A stretch of DNA of 64,000 nucleotides. Origin: Tillus elongatus. Its lineage: Eukaryota > Arthropoda > Insecta > Coleoptera > Cleridae. Of this stretch, positions 1 through 11,304 are shown piece by piece. The stretch is taken from contig OZ023267.1 of the NCBI GenBank assembly GCA_964006375.1, positions 38,225,753 to 38,289,752 on the forward strand. The letters run 5' to 3'. Under the pieces are notes generated by a model. That model made no database searches, was not told the origin of the DNA, and saw nothing but the letters and a program-made list of their open reading frames with translations. The number at the start of each line of letters is the position of its first letter. Position 1 is the first letter of the stretch. The position numbers and the translations under genes are program-made.

Positions 1-129
<129 letters not shown>

Positions 130-151
130 CAGACCGATAACTCAAAAAATT

Positions 152-463
152 CTGGACGCAGCAAGTGCGTTATGGTAGTGAATTTTCATTAAAATGTTTT
201 TAATAGCAAATATGTGTTTTTTTTTTCAGAAAGCAGGCATCAAATTTGGTTACCAGTATAACCTATATAGTAAAAACAATCTGCCATGTTTCATCAAAAT
301 AACTTTATTGTTTGAAAACGTACAGAAATTTCCGAAAGTAAACTTAAAATGTAACCGAAAAAATCCGTTTCTTGGTCCACCTTATAGGTTAATATCAATT
401 GAGCTTTTCAAATATGAAGCATTTAATCAAAATTCGCTACCATAACGCACTTGCTGCGTCCAG
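152..463 (+). repeat. Family A terminal module, 312 bp, inverted ends
   Basis: A module with about 35-bp imperfect inverted ends: CTGGACGCAGCAAGTGCGTT at the left and its complement at the right. Each end holds a 5-bp hairpin, ACGCA-loop-TGCGT. Related modules occur at 2273-2585, 49164-49476, 50459-50766 and 62243-62556. It looks like a MITE-sized unit that forms the 3' end of longer family A copies. Confidence 0.8.
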
Positions 464-1250
464 AATTTCTTAACTTACAAACATGCATTATATTTCGATG
501 GAAAATGCAAAGGCATAAGGCGTTTTCCACTAAAAAAATATTATTTGTATCACCCACGACTTATGGGCCATCCTGTGATGGTAGCAATAATCTTTTAAGG
601 TGTGGCTCAAGACACCGTATAATTAATGTATACAATATTTTTTCATATCTTGTATCATAACGGATATATTGAGCTTTATTGATTTTTTACGAAAATTCTA
701 CAAAAATTATATACCATTAAACGATAAATTCTATAGCTAAGGCTACTGCCAAACATTAGAGAAAGGGTCTATTTGAAATTAATTTTCTGGATATATTTTA
801 GTAAAATGAAGGACGATGACGGTTGAAACTAAGACTTCAGGGTTTGTAAAACATTCTTCTTAAGACATTTTCTTTCCATTGCCCGTATTAGATTCAAGTT
901 CTTTGCCTAAATGTTGCGAATTTTGATATTTTAAATTGTCACTTTGACGTTTTGAGGAAAACCCCAATTTATTTTTCTTTAAATGACCATAACTTTTTTG
1001 TCTTTTGACCTACAGAGCTAAATTTTGGTAGGCACCTCACCTATAATGACATAAACCAGCCTACCAAATTTGGTTGCCCTTACTTTGTTAGTTCCGGAGA
1101 TATAAATTTTTTTTGAAGGAAAACCCAAAATTTTCCGGGAAAACCTGGGCCGATGATCCTGACTAACGAACTTATTCAAGCCATTTGCAAAAGGAAGGTA
1201 TTACCAAATTTAATCAAAATCAGCCCATTATTTTTTGAGTTATCGGTGTG

Positions 1251-1386
<136 letters not shown>

Positions 1387-2272
1387 TGAAACTGACCCCG
1401 GATATGTGTTCTAGGAGGCCTAATTAGCGCTCATTTGAAGAAATTTTTTCAAAATTCAAAAGTCGGGATCTCCCTATTAGTGAATTTTTTTTAAGCAAAT
1501 TCACTAAAAATAATGGGCCGATTTTGATCAAATTTAGTGAAAAAATTTCTTTTGCAAATGGCTTGGATGAGTTCGTTAGTCAGGAAAATCTGCCCAGTTT
1601 TTCCCGGAAAATTTTGTGTTTTCTTTCGAAAAAAATTTATATCTCCGGAATTAACAAAGTAAGGGCAACCAAATTTGGTACGCAGGTTTATAGGCAATTT
1701 ACCTACCAAAAGTTAGCTATGTAGGTCAAAAGACAAAAAAGTTATAGGCATTTAAAAAAAATTGGGGTTTTTCTCAAAACGTCAAAGTGGCGATTTAAAA
1801 TGTCAAAATTGGCAACATTTAGGCAAATAACTTAAATCTAATACGGGCTATAGAAATAAAATGTCTCAAGAAGGATGTTTTACAAACCCTAAAGTCTTAG
1901 TTTCAACCGTCATTGTCCTTCATTTTACTAAAATATTTGCAGAAAATTCATTTCAAATAGACCCTTTCTCTGATGCTTGGCAGTAGCCTTAGCTATAGAG
2001 TTTATCATTTAATGGTATATAATTTTTGTCGAATTTTCGTAAAAAATTAATAAAGCTCAATATATCCGTTATTATATAAGATATGAAGAAAATTTGTATA
2101 TATTAATTATAGGGTGTCTTGAGCTACATCTTAAAATAATATTTATGCAATCACAGGGTGGCCCATAAGTCGTTGGTGATACAAATTTCCTTTTTTAATC
2201 AAACACGCGTTATGTTATTGCATTTTTGCATTTTCCATCGAAATATAATGCGTGTTTGTAAGAAAATAAATT

Positions 2273-2585
2273 CTGGACGCAGCAAGTGCGTTATGGTAGC
2301 GAATTTTGATCAAATGTTTCATATTTGAACAGCTCAATTTGCTATTAACCTATAAGGTTGACCAAGAAACGTGTTTTTTCGGGAACATTTTAAGTTTACT
2401 TTTGGAAATTTTTGTACATTTTCACACAATAAAGTTATTTTAATGGAACATGGTACATTGTTTTTACTATATAGGTTATACTGGTAACCAAATTTGATGT
2501 CTGTTTTCTTAAAAAAAACACACATATTTGTTAATAAAAAGATTTTTATGAAAATTAACTACCATAACGCACCTGCTGCGTCCAG
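2273..2585 (-). repeat. Family A terminal module, 312 bp
   Basis: Reverse-complement partner of the module at 152-463, forming the outer end of the right arm of the fold-back. It retains an open 63-codon frame on the minus strand (2334-2525) that is also open in other copies. Confidence 0.8.
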
Positions 2586-2870
2586 AATTTTTTATAATAA
2601 TGCATTTGTTGAAGTTTGTTGCCTCTTATAGATACAAATTTGTTATATTACTGTATTCCAATTTGGAAATAATAAATAAAATAATAAGTAACTGCCATTT
2701 GACCCTGTAATCGTCACACCTAAATTTGACCAGCTCCACTGTTCGTCATAATAATGATCTAATATTCGTCACACATGCTGATTATAATGATTTAGAAAGC
2801 AAGTAAGTACACACAACATTATATAATTATTTTATTTTATTTATTAATTAATTTATTCTGTGACACAAAA

Positions 2871-3771
2871 TCAATAAAAAAAATTTGCAGTCTTGGACAC
2901 GCCGCTACACTTTTCATGAACCCAACACTTGCACGACAAGCACTGTATCATGTCCTGTTGTACTTCTTCCTCACAAATTTTACAGTACCAACTGCTTACA
3001 TTTTCATCTGCCACAATTTTTTTCTGCTTCTTGGACTGTATATTTTCTTTTTTTGCCTGAACTTTTTTCCCGTTTCCTCTTATTTTCCTCAATCTTCTTA
3101 ATTTTCTCAGCTTTCTCCCTTTCTTTTTTGGAAAAATATTGCCGCCACTCTTGGGATGTAGCAACTGCAGGAACCTTTTCTTTCGACTTACCTTTTTTAT
3201 TTGTAGAAGTTGGCGTGTTAGGCCAGAATAGCGTATTTTTAAAGGGCTTGGGAAATTTTTCTTTTACTACAATTATGGCTTCTGGAGCTGGTGATTGACA
3301 TCTGATACTCTCCATATCTTGAAACGTTTCTATATCTATTTCATTCTGGTTAGATCTAGATGGAATACAATCTTCTGAGTCATTAGAAAATGTTTCCTGT
3401 TTCTCATTTTCCTTTTCCATGTTGACTGTTGCACGTCGCGCCGTTAAATTTTGGGCGTTTCGCTCTACTATCACAGGATGACGTTTCACAAATGCATCAT
3501 ATCAACGTCTAACAGGTCTCCCGTTAGGAAATTGATCTTGCTTTCCGAGTTGTTTTGCTAACAACTTCGCGCTGTCTAAAAGTTGTTCTTTACCAACCGG
3601 AAAGCGTAATAATGCCAGATGGAGAATCCATTTCTCCAACAACATTTCCTTCTTCTTAGACAGAATAAAAGGTGCACCCATTTTCCTTGGAATCGGCGTT
3701 TTTCCATTTACCTTATCGGACAGTGTCATCCTCGGTACCTTGAAGGACTTGGCGGTCGAGTATATTGACAT
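2871..3771 (-). pseudogene. Pogo/Tigger-like transposase, DDE domain deleted, PHD-type finger
   Basis: The N-terminal part (3771 to 3505) reads as a CENP-B/jerky-type DNA-binding start with the helix-turn-helix segment STAKSFKVPRMTLSDKVNG. A TGA at 3502-3504 replaces an expected Trp codon; the frame then continues through FVKRHP and RNAQNLTARRATVN, typical of pogo-like proteins. The DDE catalytic core of roughly 200 residues that should follow is absent; the frame passes directly to an acidic linker and the pogo C-terminal 'FKNTLFWP' region, then a Lys/Glu-rich coiled segment. A frameshift near 3030 leads to a C-terminal zinc finger: CKIC...CLSC...HEKC, part of a PHD-type pattern. It is non-functional as a transposase. 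Confidence 0.75.
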
Positions 3772-3865
3772 TCTATTTTAAAAAGCGAAAAAGGGCGCGT
3801 TCCATTTCTTCCTCCCTATAATTGAACCTTCCTTTACTAATTTCCAGCAATAATCCTGAAAATAT

Positions 3866-4130
3866 CAGTATCCGTCACGTATTTGCCCCTGTGTTCGTCA
3901 TAGCAATTACAAAATTTATAACAGCAGTTTTGTTCCCAAAGTCATATGACGATCACTGGTTAACAAAGACATCCAGGTTTAACTAAACAAAAATATGTAG
4001 CGTCTTGATCATGCAATACGGGATACCAGAGCTAAGCAATTTTGATATCTAACAGCATTTGTACCAGTAATCGTCAGTTATGCCGACTACTGGTGCAGTC
4101 ACCCTCTTGAGCGTAACCAGTATTCGTCAT
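3866..4130. repeat. Subterminal motif array of the pogo-like element
   Basis: A 13-14 bp motif near CCAGTATTCGTCAT recurs in both orientations: 3866, 3889, 3946 (inverted), 4064, 4082 (inverted, partial), 4117, 4481 (inverted) and 4501 (partial), with further copies at 2705, 2736 and 2759 on the other side of the gene. About ten copies bracket the transposase remnant. Likely transposase-binding sites; this is inference from position and repetition. The sequence between motifs (3780-4530) holds no gene. Confidence 0.6.
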
Positions 4131-4769
4131 ACCAAAATTACGTTGTTTCAAACAAACAAACCTCAAACTTCTATTATTATCAACTTAAGAACGTAACTAA
4201 TTGTCCAGCGAAACCAAGTAAATGTCAGAAAACTAGCCGGTGTAAACGCAGCACGGGTGTAATAAATGTCGTTTTCCGTAACAGGATCACTAACTTAACA
4301 CAACTAAGCATAAGATATGGTGACACTTGCGATCGCGTGAACTTCTTACAATCGTCCCGCCAAATCTATGCCACAGAATCTATATGACCAAGAATGCGTA
4401 GGTACTCAACTTTGAGGCTGATTCGTTAGTTCAACGCTAGATGTCTCTAGATTCTTAATATTAATTGCAATTTGTAAAATATGACGAATACTGGAGCACC
4501 GACGATGACTAGTACGTTTACCTTACCGTAAATATAAAAAAAAAATTGAAAATTGTGTGTTCTACAAATAACAAATCTGATACATAAATTATTATGCTTA
4601 TAAGATTAAATTCAAGTTGTTTAAGTTTCTCCAAGTGACCGAACAGCGGTAATTCACCCTTTAAATTAAATTACTTTTTTATCAACCAGTTAAATTAAAA
4701 TATTTCATGCATTATCTAATTTAAAATTATTTGTTAATTTTCTAAATTTTTATTTATTTAGGTGAATTG

Positions 4770-5743
4770 AATTGTCACACGTCAGGCGTTACGTTCCTAA
4801 ATTCTGTTGTTATTTTTATTTTCAAATCATCTAAATCAGCAGGTTGCGTTTTATACACCCTATTTTTAAGGTATCCCCATAAAAAGAAATCAGGAGGTGT
4901 AAGATCTGGTGATATAGTGGGCCATTCGATGAAACATCTTCGTGCAATCTGTCTTTGGTAAAAAACTGCGTGTAAATACTCCCGTATTTAAAGAGCAAAA
5001 TGGGACGGCGTACCGTCTTGTTGAAAACATATCCTTTCATGGGGAATATTAGGTTCCATTACATTTGGATAAAATTCTGCTAAGATTAGGACAACCTGTT
5101 CTCTTAGCATTTCTAAATATCTTGGACCGTTTAGATTTTTTATAAAAACAGGTCCAACTACGTGATCACTAATGATACCAGCCCTAATGTCCAACTTCTG
5201 AGGACGCTGAGTGTATGTTTGTCGCTTCCAGTGGGGGTTTTCGGCAGCCCAGTATCTACAATTTTGCCTGTTTACATCGCCATTGACAAGAAATTGCTTC
5301 ATCGGCAAACAGAACGTCAGCAGAAGAAATAACATTCCTATGTAACAGGTCACAAAATTGCAGTTTTCTATCTGAATCACCGTCAATCAACTCTTGAACG
5401 TGTTGTAGTTTATAGGGATACATTTTTTCGTTTTTGAGACACCTTAAAACTGTTGGTGGACTAACATCACTTTCACGTGCAACTTGGCGGGTAGAAGTTG
5501 TTGGTTCTTCTTAAAAAGCCAAAATATTGAATTTTTCATCTTCTTTAACAAACTCGGGTGGTTTAACGTGTCCATAATCACGAAACTGTGAATGTATCTT
5601 AGACACGGTGCCCTGGGTTAGTTAGGGCAGATCTGGGTGTTTTTCATTAAATAGGTTAACAACTTGTGCCTGAGTTCTACACATATCACCATACCCAATC
5701 ATCACTAATATTTCTGTTCGCAGAGTTTTAGTTAAGTATCGCA
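4770..5743 (-). pseudogene. Tc1/mariner superfamily transposase, DD41D-type, broken
   Basis: The start at 5743 begins a helix-turn-helix region with FNEKHPDLP, followed by 'YPYKLQHVQELIDGDSDRK' and the first catalytic segment, read as FADEA. A frameshift near 5295 moves to the frame with NRQNCRYWAAENPHW and GPVFIKN. The second catalytic Asp is in CFQQDGTPSHFA (about 5000). A TAA stop follows immediately near 4985, and the same frame continues with SPDLTPPDFFLWGYL, giving the third Asp. Counting from the second to the third Asp gives 41 intervening residues, as in the other mariners here. At least three disabling lesions are visible, so it is an old inactive copy. Confidence 0.85.
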
Positions 5744-6383
5744 TTATTAGACAAAAAATTAAATGAAATTATCGGAACAATATTACGACTAATTTAGTAG
5801 GAGACCGTGCATTGAACACAATACACTATAAAATAAAACATAACTGTTAAATTTCACCTTTCACACTGAAAACGTTGGTAGTTAATAAGAAACGATTAAT
5901 GATACCAAGTACGTTTTAGATAAAAGACAAGATAAGAAATTTAAGATACGAGTGAGTGAGGAATTCCAAAGCAGATTGTTTCGTTGTGTGAAAGCGAATG
6001 GAGAACATTTTGAACATTTATTATAAGAAAGGGATGTTTTTATTAAGCTTAATTTTGAAATTTGAATTTCAGGGTAAACTGTTTAGTTTTAATATCCCGG
6101 TATTAAATTTCCACCCTGTATTGAAAACTGTAATATTAGGCCATACATATGGGATATCTCCGCATTCAAAAAAAATGTGATCCCTCGAATTGTGATGAAA
6201 AAAATGTAGGGTTGATATTAAAAAAAAAGATAAAGTAGTGGGGGTAAAATGGTGGGCGTTTAGTTTTTTAACTATGATTATAAAATAATGTTCGACAAAT
6301 TAAACTTCACGTGTCTCAGCGTTTTCCACAAAAACTATTTTTTGCTTGAATAATGAAATTTATTCCATAAGTGTGTTTCACAC
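5744..6383. other. Mostly unassigned; mariner C-terminal scrap
   Basis: Plus strand 5960-6025 encodes a stretch ending GEHFEHLL, which resembles the C-terminal end of DD41D transposases (compare 15500-15600). The rest is AT-rich sequence in which I recognise nothing. Confidence 0.35.
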
Positions 6384-6714
6384 TGTATATGTGGCACACC
6401 GATAACTCAAAAAATAATGGGCCGATTTTAATCAAATTTGGCATATACCTTACTTTTGTAAGTGGCTTGAGTGAGTTCGTTATCCGGAAAATCGGACAAG
6501 GTTTTCCGGGAAAATTTTGAGTTTTCATTCAGACAAAAGTTTATCTCAAAAGATAAAAAAGCTATGACAACCAAATTTGGTGGGTTAGTTTACGATATAA
6601 AAAGTAAACTACACTCCAAAATTTAGATTTCTATGTTACAAGAAAAAAATATTTGGTGCCAGATCATTTCTATAAAAATTCACTACCATAACGCACTTGC
6701 TGCGTCCATGCTTT
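6384..6714 (+). repeat. Family A, 5'-shortened copy
   Basis: Begins at 'gtggcacaccgataactc' without a (TA)n tract and runs through the body to the 3' hairpin end ACGCACTTGCTGCGT at about 6690-6705. Closest in layout to the copy at 17497-18113. Confidence 0.8.
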
Positions 6715-7451
6715 TCATTTTTCCGGTGACCATAATTTTGTAAAACGTGAGAAGTAGAAACCCGGTATTTTTAGTTTTTAATTACTTTCCCTGGCTCCAA
6801 TATTCAATAGACTAATGCCTGTATAATCCTGACAAAACTCTTTGATGTAGATGGAAATAGCACCTTTTTGAAAACCGTAAGCGCATCGCTGCAACACACT
6901 ATGTCAAAAATCCAAATCATTAATATAGGCTCTAATTCGAAATTTAAGGAGGTTACTCAACGTGTACCTGTTGTAATTTAACTGACGCATCCATTTTATA
7001 ACCTTTCGTTCCTGAGTTATAGTGAAATTTACAAAAAATCGATGGTAAATACTTACTTTTTCCCAATGTCAAGGATTGTCTCCTAGCTAAAAGTAAAAAA
7101 AACTCAAGTCTGCATAATTTGCAAGTGGAAACAAAAGTTTTGGTGAAAACCGCACCTCATTATCACTTTCTGTTCCTAAGTTATAAGAATTTTTTTTTAA
7201 ATCCATGAAGGCCGAAGTTTTTTCTAAATTTAGTGATATTCCCTAAGTTGGATGTTTGGGGACGTTTCTGGGTATATTCAGAGGGTCCTTAATAATATAT
7301 TCCCGAAGAAGTTGGCTTTCCAAAAATTATTTCCATCTCGCACCCCAGTTTGACGGATCTAAATATCAACATACACCAACTTATTACATTATTATAACTA
7401 TTCTTCTGTCTGTGAATTTTTTCCTATTGTGTTACTTCTCTGAACACACTC
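6715..7451. other. No recognisable feature
   Basis: AT-rich sequence with only short spurious frames. No repeat family from elsewhere in the window recurs here. Confidence 0.6.
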
Positions 7452-7782
7452 TTGTGTATGTGTTTTGTTTCTTTAACGTCGGCCTATTTCCGCGACTATG
7501 GCCAATCACCGACACCAGGGAGCAGTTTCACTTCACTATCCTGGAAATTTTGCCGAACCCCTGCTTTTCTGTAAGAAGGGTAGGGGTCTTTAACGTGCCC
7601 AACATTGCATGGACACGGGACAGATGGCTTTACGCCCCCTCCTAAGGGCGGAACGTGCAGACATTCAACTTGCTCAAACACAATGCCAGAATCTCGGTTG
7701 ATGTTAATAGTACAGTTTGTATTGAAAAAGTGAAAGGAGAACCCTGGCATCGAACCCAGTACCCTTTGATTCAGAGGCACAA
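7452..7782 (-). repeat. tRNA-derived SINE, 5'-truncated
   Basis: Matches the SINE at 29697-30031 over its whole body, including the 'cgtcggtgattggcc' end and the B-box complement (tcgaacccagtacc). The A-box end is missing: sequence stops at 'cagaggcac', where LINE sequence begins without a gap. The SINE at 40258-40568 stops at the equivalent base. The strand is set by the tRNA-like promoter reading right to left. Confidence 0.75.
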
Positions 7783-9885
7783 AACGTCACCGAAATTATC
7801 CAAGGTGGCATGGAATTATTTATTCCACGTACACAGAAAACCTCTTCAGCCACTCAAAAGCCCTGGTTCTCTAAATCCTGTGACAAGGCCAGACTTGAAA
7901 AGGTCAACGCTCACAAAACGCTTCTACACAATCCCAGTCAAGAAAATCGTCAAGCATTCAACGACGCAAGAAACCGCTATGTCCGCATTCTTTCTGAGGC
8001 AAAAAGCTCGTTTAATAACCACATCAAAAACAAAGTCCTCTCAAGCTCCAACGGCGGCAAACCCTTCTGGACTCTTGCTAAGTCTATTGGGAATAATTTC
8101 TGCAAGAGCACGTTCCCACCTCTTGTCTCAGGTGATGAAATTGTTTCTACCGCCCTGGGCAAGGCTGAACTTTTTGCTTCGTTGTTCGCCGGAAATTCTA
8201 CTCTCAACCCACCTCCAAATGTTCAACCACAAACAGTCCCCAATGTCGCGCATAAAATGACTGATATCATTTTCAAAACTAAAAAGGTACGAAAGATGCT
8301 CTCTTCTCTTAATACCAGGAAAGCCTCTGGCCTTGACGAGATCCCAGCAATTGTTCTCAAAAAATGCGCACCAGAACTTGCTCCTGTCCTGACTCGTCTG
8401 TTTCAGACATCTTACAATAAAGGCATATTCCCTAGTAACTGGAAAACTGCTCGAGTACAACCCATCCCCAAGAAAGGATCCAAAGCGCTTCCTAGCAACT
8501 ACAGGCCTATTTCTCTCCTTTCAGTCACCTCTAAAGTGATGGAAAAGTATATAAACACCGAACTACTAAAATTCCTTGAAAAACACAGTCTAATCCACGA
8601 CAGGCAGTATGGATTCCGTCAGCGCAGATCGACTGCCGACCTCCTTTCCTTTGTCACCCATTCTTGGAACAAGTCTATGGAACAACACGGTGAATCCCAG
8701 ATTGTTGCTCTAGACATATCCAAAGCATTCGACCAGGTCTGGCACGCAGCGCTGCTTAATAAACTTCCGGCCTATGGCCTACCACCAAAACTTTGTACCT
8801 GGACAGCAAATTTCCTCTCCAACAGGAGCATATCTGTTGTTGTGGATGGCCATTTCTCTAAACTGTATCCAATTAATGCAGGAGTTCCTCAAGGTTCAGC
8901 TTTAGCCCCTACTTTGTTTCTTCTCCACATCAATGACCTCCTCTCTAGCACATCTAACCCAGTTCACAGTTACGCGGACGACAGCACCCTCCACTCAAAC
9001 ATACAATATTCTAAGCCTGTCTCTTTAGCCCAATTAGATGAGGATCGCAGACTCATGGAGGGTTCTGTCTCCGTAGACCTCCAAAAAATATTAGACGGGG
9101 GAAGTAGAAATCTTGTACAATTCAACCCCACCAAAACTAAGTCTTGCTTTCTTTCTCACAAGAGATACAGCAGCCCTAGACCCATCACAATGAATAACCA
9201 AGTTATTCAAAGTAATGAGTCCTTTTCTCTTGTTGGCATTTCTGTGGATCGAAATCTTAATTGGCACCAACATGTTACATCAATTGCAGAAGCGGCTGCT
9301 AAGAAATTGGGTTTCCTCTTCCGGGCTCGCAAATACTTTTCACCAACTAATCTCTATACCTTATACACTTCACAAATAAGGCCAAACCTCGAATACTGCT
9401 CCCACATCTGGGGTGCAGCTGCCGCTTCTACACTCGCTATCCTGGACTCCATTCAAAAGAGAGCTATACGTCTCATCGGTGACCCTACCCTCACCCAAAG
9501 GCTTCCATCCCTTGCCCACAGACGTGCCGTTGGCGACCTCTCTTTCTTTTATAGATATCTGCACGGGCACTGCTCAGAGGAGCTTTCCACCATAATTCCC
9601 CCACCTGCTGCCCCCAGCAGATCTACCAGGGGAACAGAGCGAATGCACCCTTTTAATGTCCAGGTCACCAGACATAGAACATCTTGTTATGCCCGCTCTT
9701 TTGTCCCGAGGACTTCCAAGTTGTGGAATTCCTTGCCGGCACATGTTTTTCCTTCTCCTCCGAACCTCCAAACCTTCAAGTCCAGAATTAACAAGCTGTC
9801 TCTTTCCTCCTTGTCAACACCCACGGTACGATAGTATTTAGGCTGTAAGCCCTCGTGGTGTGTTGTTGACATAAAAAAAAACACA
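7783..9885 (+). mobile_element. Non-LTR retrotransposon (LINE), 5'-truncated copy 1
   Basis: About 2.1 kb of a LINE that has four other copies in the window. It lacks the endonuclease region present in the 31960-35050 copy. The 3' end follows the stop codon after about 50 bases, with 'ggctgtaagccctcgtggtg' and an A-rich tail containing TTGACATAAAA. Other copies end with TTGAAATAAA-type tails of different length. Assigned to the Jockey/CR1-like superfamily from RT motifs; the clade is not certain. Confidence 0.9.
7810..9834 (+). CDS. LINE reverse transcriptase, open frame of 674 codons
   Basis: This is the RT part of a LINE ORF2. The frame is open upstream to the truncation point (7783), so the ATG at 7810 is internal rather than the true start. 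RT motifs are clear: ALDISKAFDQVWH (residues about 300-311), GVPQGSALAPTLF (about 358-370) and the catalytic YADD at 388-391. Residues 1-190 resemble the linker after the endonuclease; residues 470-674 form the C-terminal region with SHIWGAA and a 'KLWNSLP' segment typical of this superfamily. There is no stop or frameshift, unlike the copies at 33 kb, 37 kb and 57 kb, which makes this the youngest-looking copy. It cannot be autonomous because the endonuclease is missing. Confidence 0.9.
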   Translation: MELFIPRTQKTSSATQKPWFSKSCDKARLEKVNAHKTLLHNPSQENRQAFNDARNRYVRILSEAKSSFNNHIKNKVLSSSNGGKPFWTLAKSIGNNFCKSTFPPLVSGDEIVSTALGKAELFASLFAGNSTLNPPPNVQPQTVPNVAHKMTDIIFKTKKVRKMLSSLNTRKASGLDEIPAIVLKKCAPELAPVLTRLFQTSYNKGIFPSNWKTARVQPIPKKGSKALPSNYRPISLLSVTSKVMEKYINTELLKFLEKHSLIHDRQYGFRQRRSTADLLSFVTHSWNKSMEQHGESQIVALDISKAFDQVWHAALLNKLPAYGLPPKLCTWTANFLSNRSISVVVDGHFSKLYPINAGVPQGSALAPTLFLLHINDLLSSTSNPVHSYADDSTLHSNIQYSKPVSLAQLDEDRRLMEGSVSVDLQKILDGGSRNLVQFNPTKTKSCFLSHKRYSSPRPITMNNQVIQSNESFSLVGISVDRNLNWHQHVTSIAEAAAKKLGFLFRARKYFSPTNLYTLYTSQIRPNLEYCSHIWGAAAASTLAILDSIQKRAIRLIGDPTLTQRLPSLAHRRAVGDLSFFYRYLHGHCSEELSTIIPPPAAPSRSTRGTERMHPFNVQVTRHRTSCYARSFVPRTSKLWNSLPAHVFPSPPNLQTFKSRINKLSLSSLSTPTVR

Positions 9886-11175
9886 TTCTTGCCTCTGAAC
9901 CACCCAGGGTCTGAGCACACCCTTAGATATCAGAAAGTGTTCAGCAAACTCACCATATGCTGCGACGATATGTTTCTTTTCCCTAACTCCTGTTATTGCA
10001 GCAGTTATATGTTTCGCATCATTTCTGATATTTCTGAAGGGGAAACATGCATTTTAATGGTTGACGAACTTTCCAGGAAATAATTTATAAGAATTTTCAT
10101 GGTAAGTTTCTCTGAATACATCCACGTCTCGTGTTCAAGCAATTTTATTGAGGTAACGCGATTGGTCTCACTAATTATTCGTTAAGTCACTGTTAGTCTG
10201 TTTGTACTGAGCTTAACACTAGAAATATGGATGAACATGAATACTACGTGATGGAATTTTTTTGAAATCTCAGCTGAGCAGTTTGGTAACAGCTTTTAGA
10301 TCAGAATGCATTATGTTGTATTCTTTTAATGCCGTCTAAATTTTCTTGTGTCCATGTAAAATGCAGTCAAGTGTACGTTCATTTTACTTTTTATTTAACT
10401 TACCTATCTTAGATTGAAACAAATGGCAAACTTTGATACAAAAAGAGGGATTATCCTTTATTAGCAATAATAATAGGCCAGATTTCACGATTAGCATTCA
10501 TGAAAAGCAAGTCTTATCATGCGTGGCTTTGCAAAGCTTTATTTGTTGTTGTTGTTAAATTGAATTTTCTGCTAGAATAATAATCGCGTATAGAATATTA
10601 AGATTGAGTTACAGACTCACGTAACAAAGAAATATGGTACCAAACTAAATCACAATTTACCTGCATATATAAATAGATAAAAAACGTAAACTACTTATCA
10701 ATATGCCACCTATGGACAAGATCAAAAGAAGATGAAACAGTAGCTATAAAAGACGTTACATAAACAAAAGCTCTGTTATGAGATGGTGTATTATAAATTC
10801 ATGACCGTTGGGTAGGTACGGATGATTTTACAGATCATCTTCTTTCAATATGTTGCAGTTTTATTATGCAAGAATTTGAAAGCACAATGCAACAATGCAA
10901 CAAAGGCCGTATTTTCATATCTCCTATTACGTATTCTGTGGAAGGTATATTTTGTAGACCTATCATCTTAATGTATTTTTTTTTGATAATTAGATTCTAA
11001 TTATAATATGGTCACAGTGTCTTCATGGATCAAGAGTCTGAGTGTTTTATATCACTGAAAAGCCATTTCTTCTCCAGGGAACGGAGCAAACTCAACACGT
11101 AAGACATTGTCTCTAAGAAAGTCCAGAATAGGAGGGATTTTTTTAAATGTAATAAAATTTATGTAGTTATGTTTT
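9886..11175. other. No recognisable feature
   Basis: AT-rich sequence without transposon motifs or a convincing frame. Confidence 0.6.
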
Positions 11176-11220
11176 TAGCGAATTTTTCGTAAAAAGAAAA
11201 ATTCACTAATGAGGAACTAG

Positions 11221-11304
<84 letters not shown>

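Larger units (their letters stand above)
2705..4512 (-). mobile_element. Pogo-like DNA transposon, internally deleted
   Basis: Limits are set by inverted subterminal sequences: 2733-2749 (GCTCCACTGTTCGTCAT) is an imperfect inverted match to 4481-4497 (ATGACGAATACTGGAGC). Between them lies a minus-strand transposase remnant with a Psq-type helix-turn-helix start and a PHD-like end but no DDE domain. Exact termini and target duplication could not be fixed. The multiple copies of a CCAGTATTCGTCAT-like motif support a transposase-binding end region. Confidence 0.6.

Noticed and set aside
2885..3298. 137-codon plus-strand frame
   Set aside because: It is the shadow of the minus-strand pogo transposase and has no independent motif.
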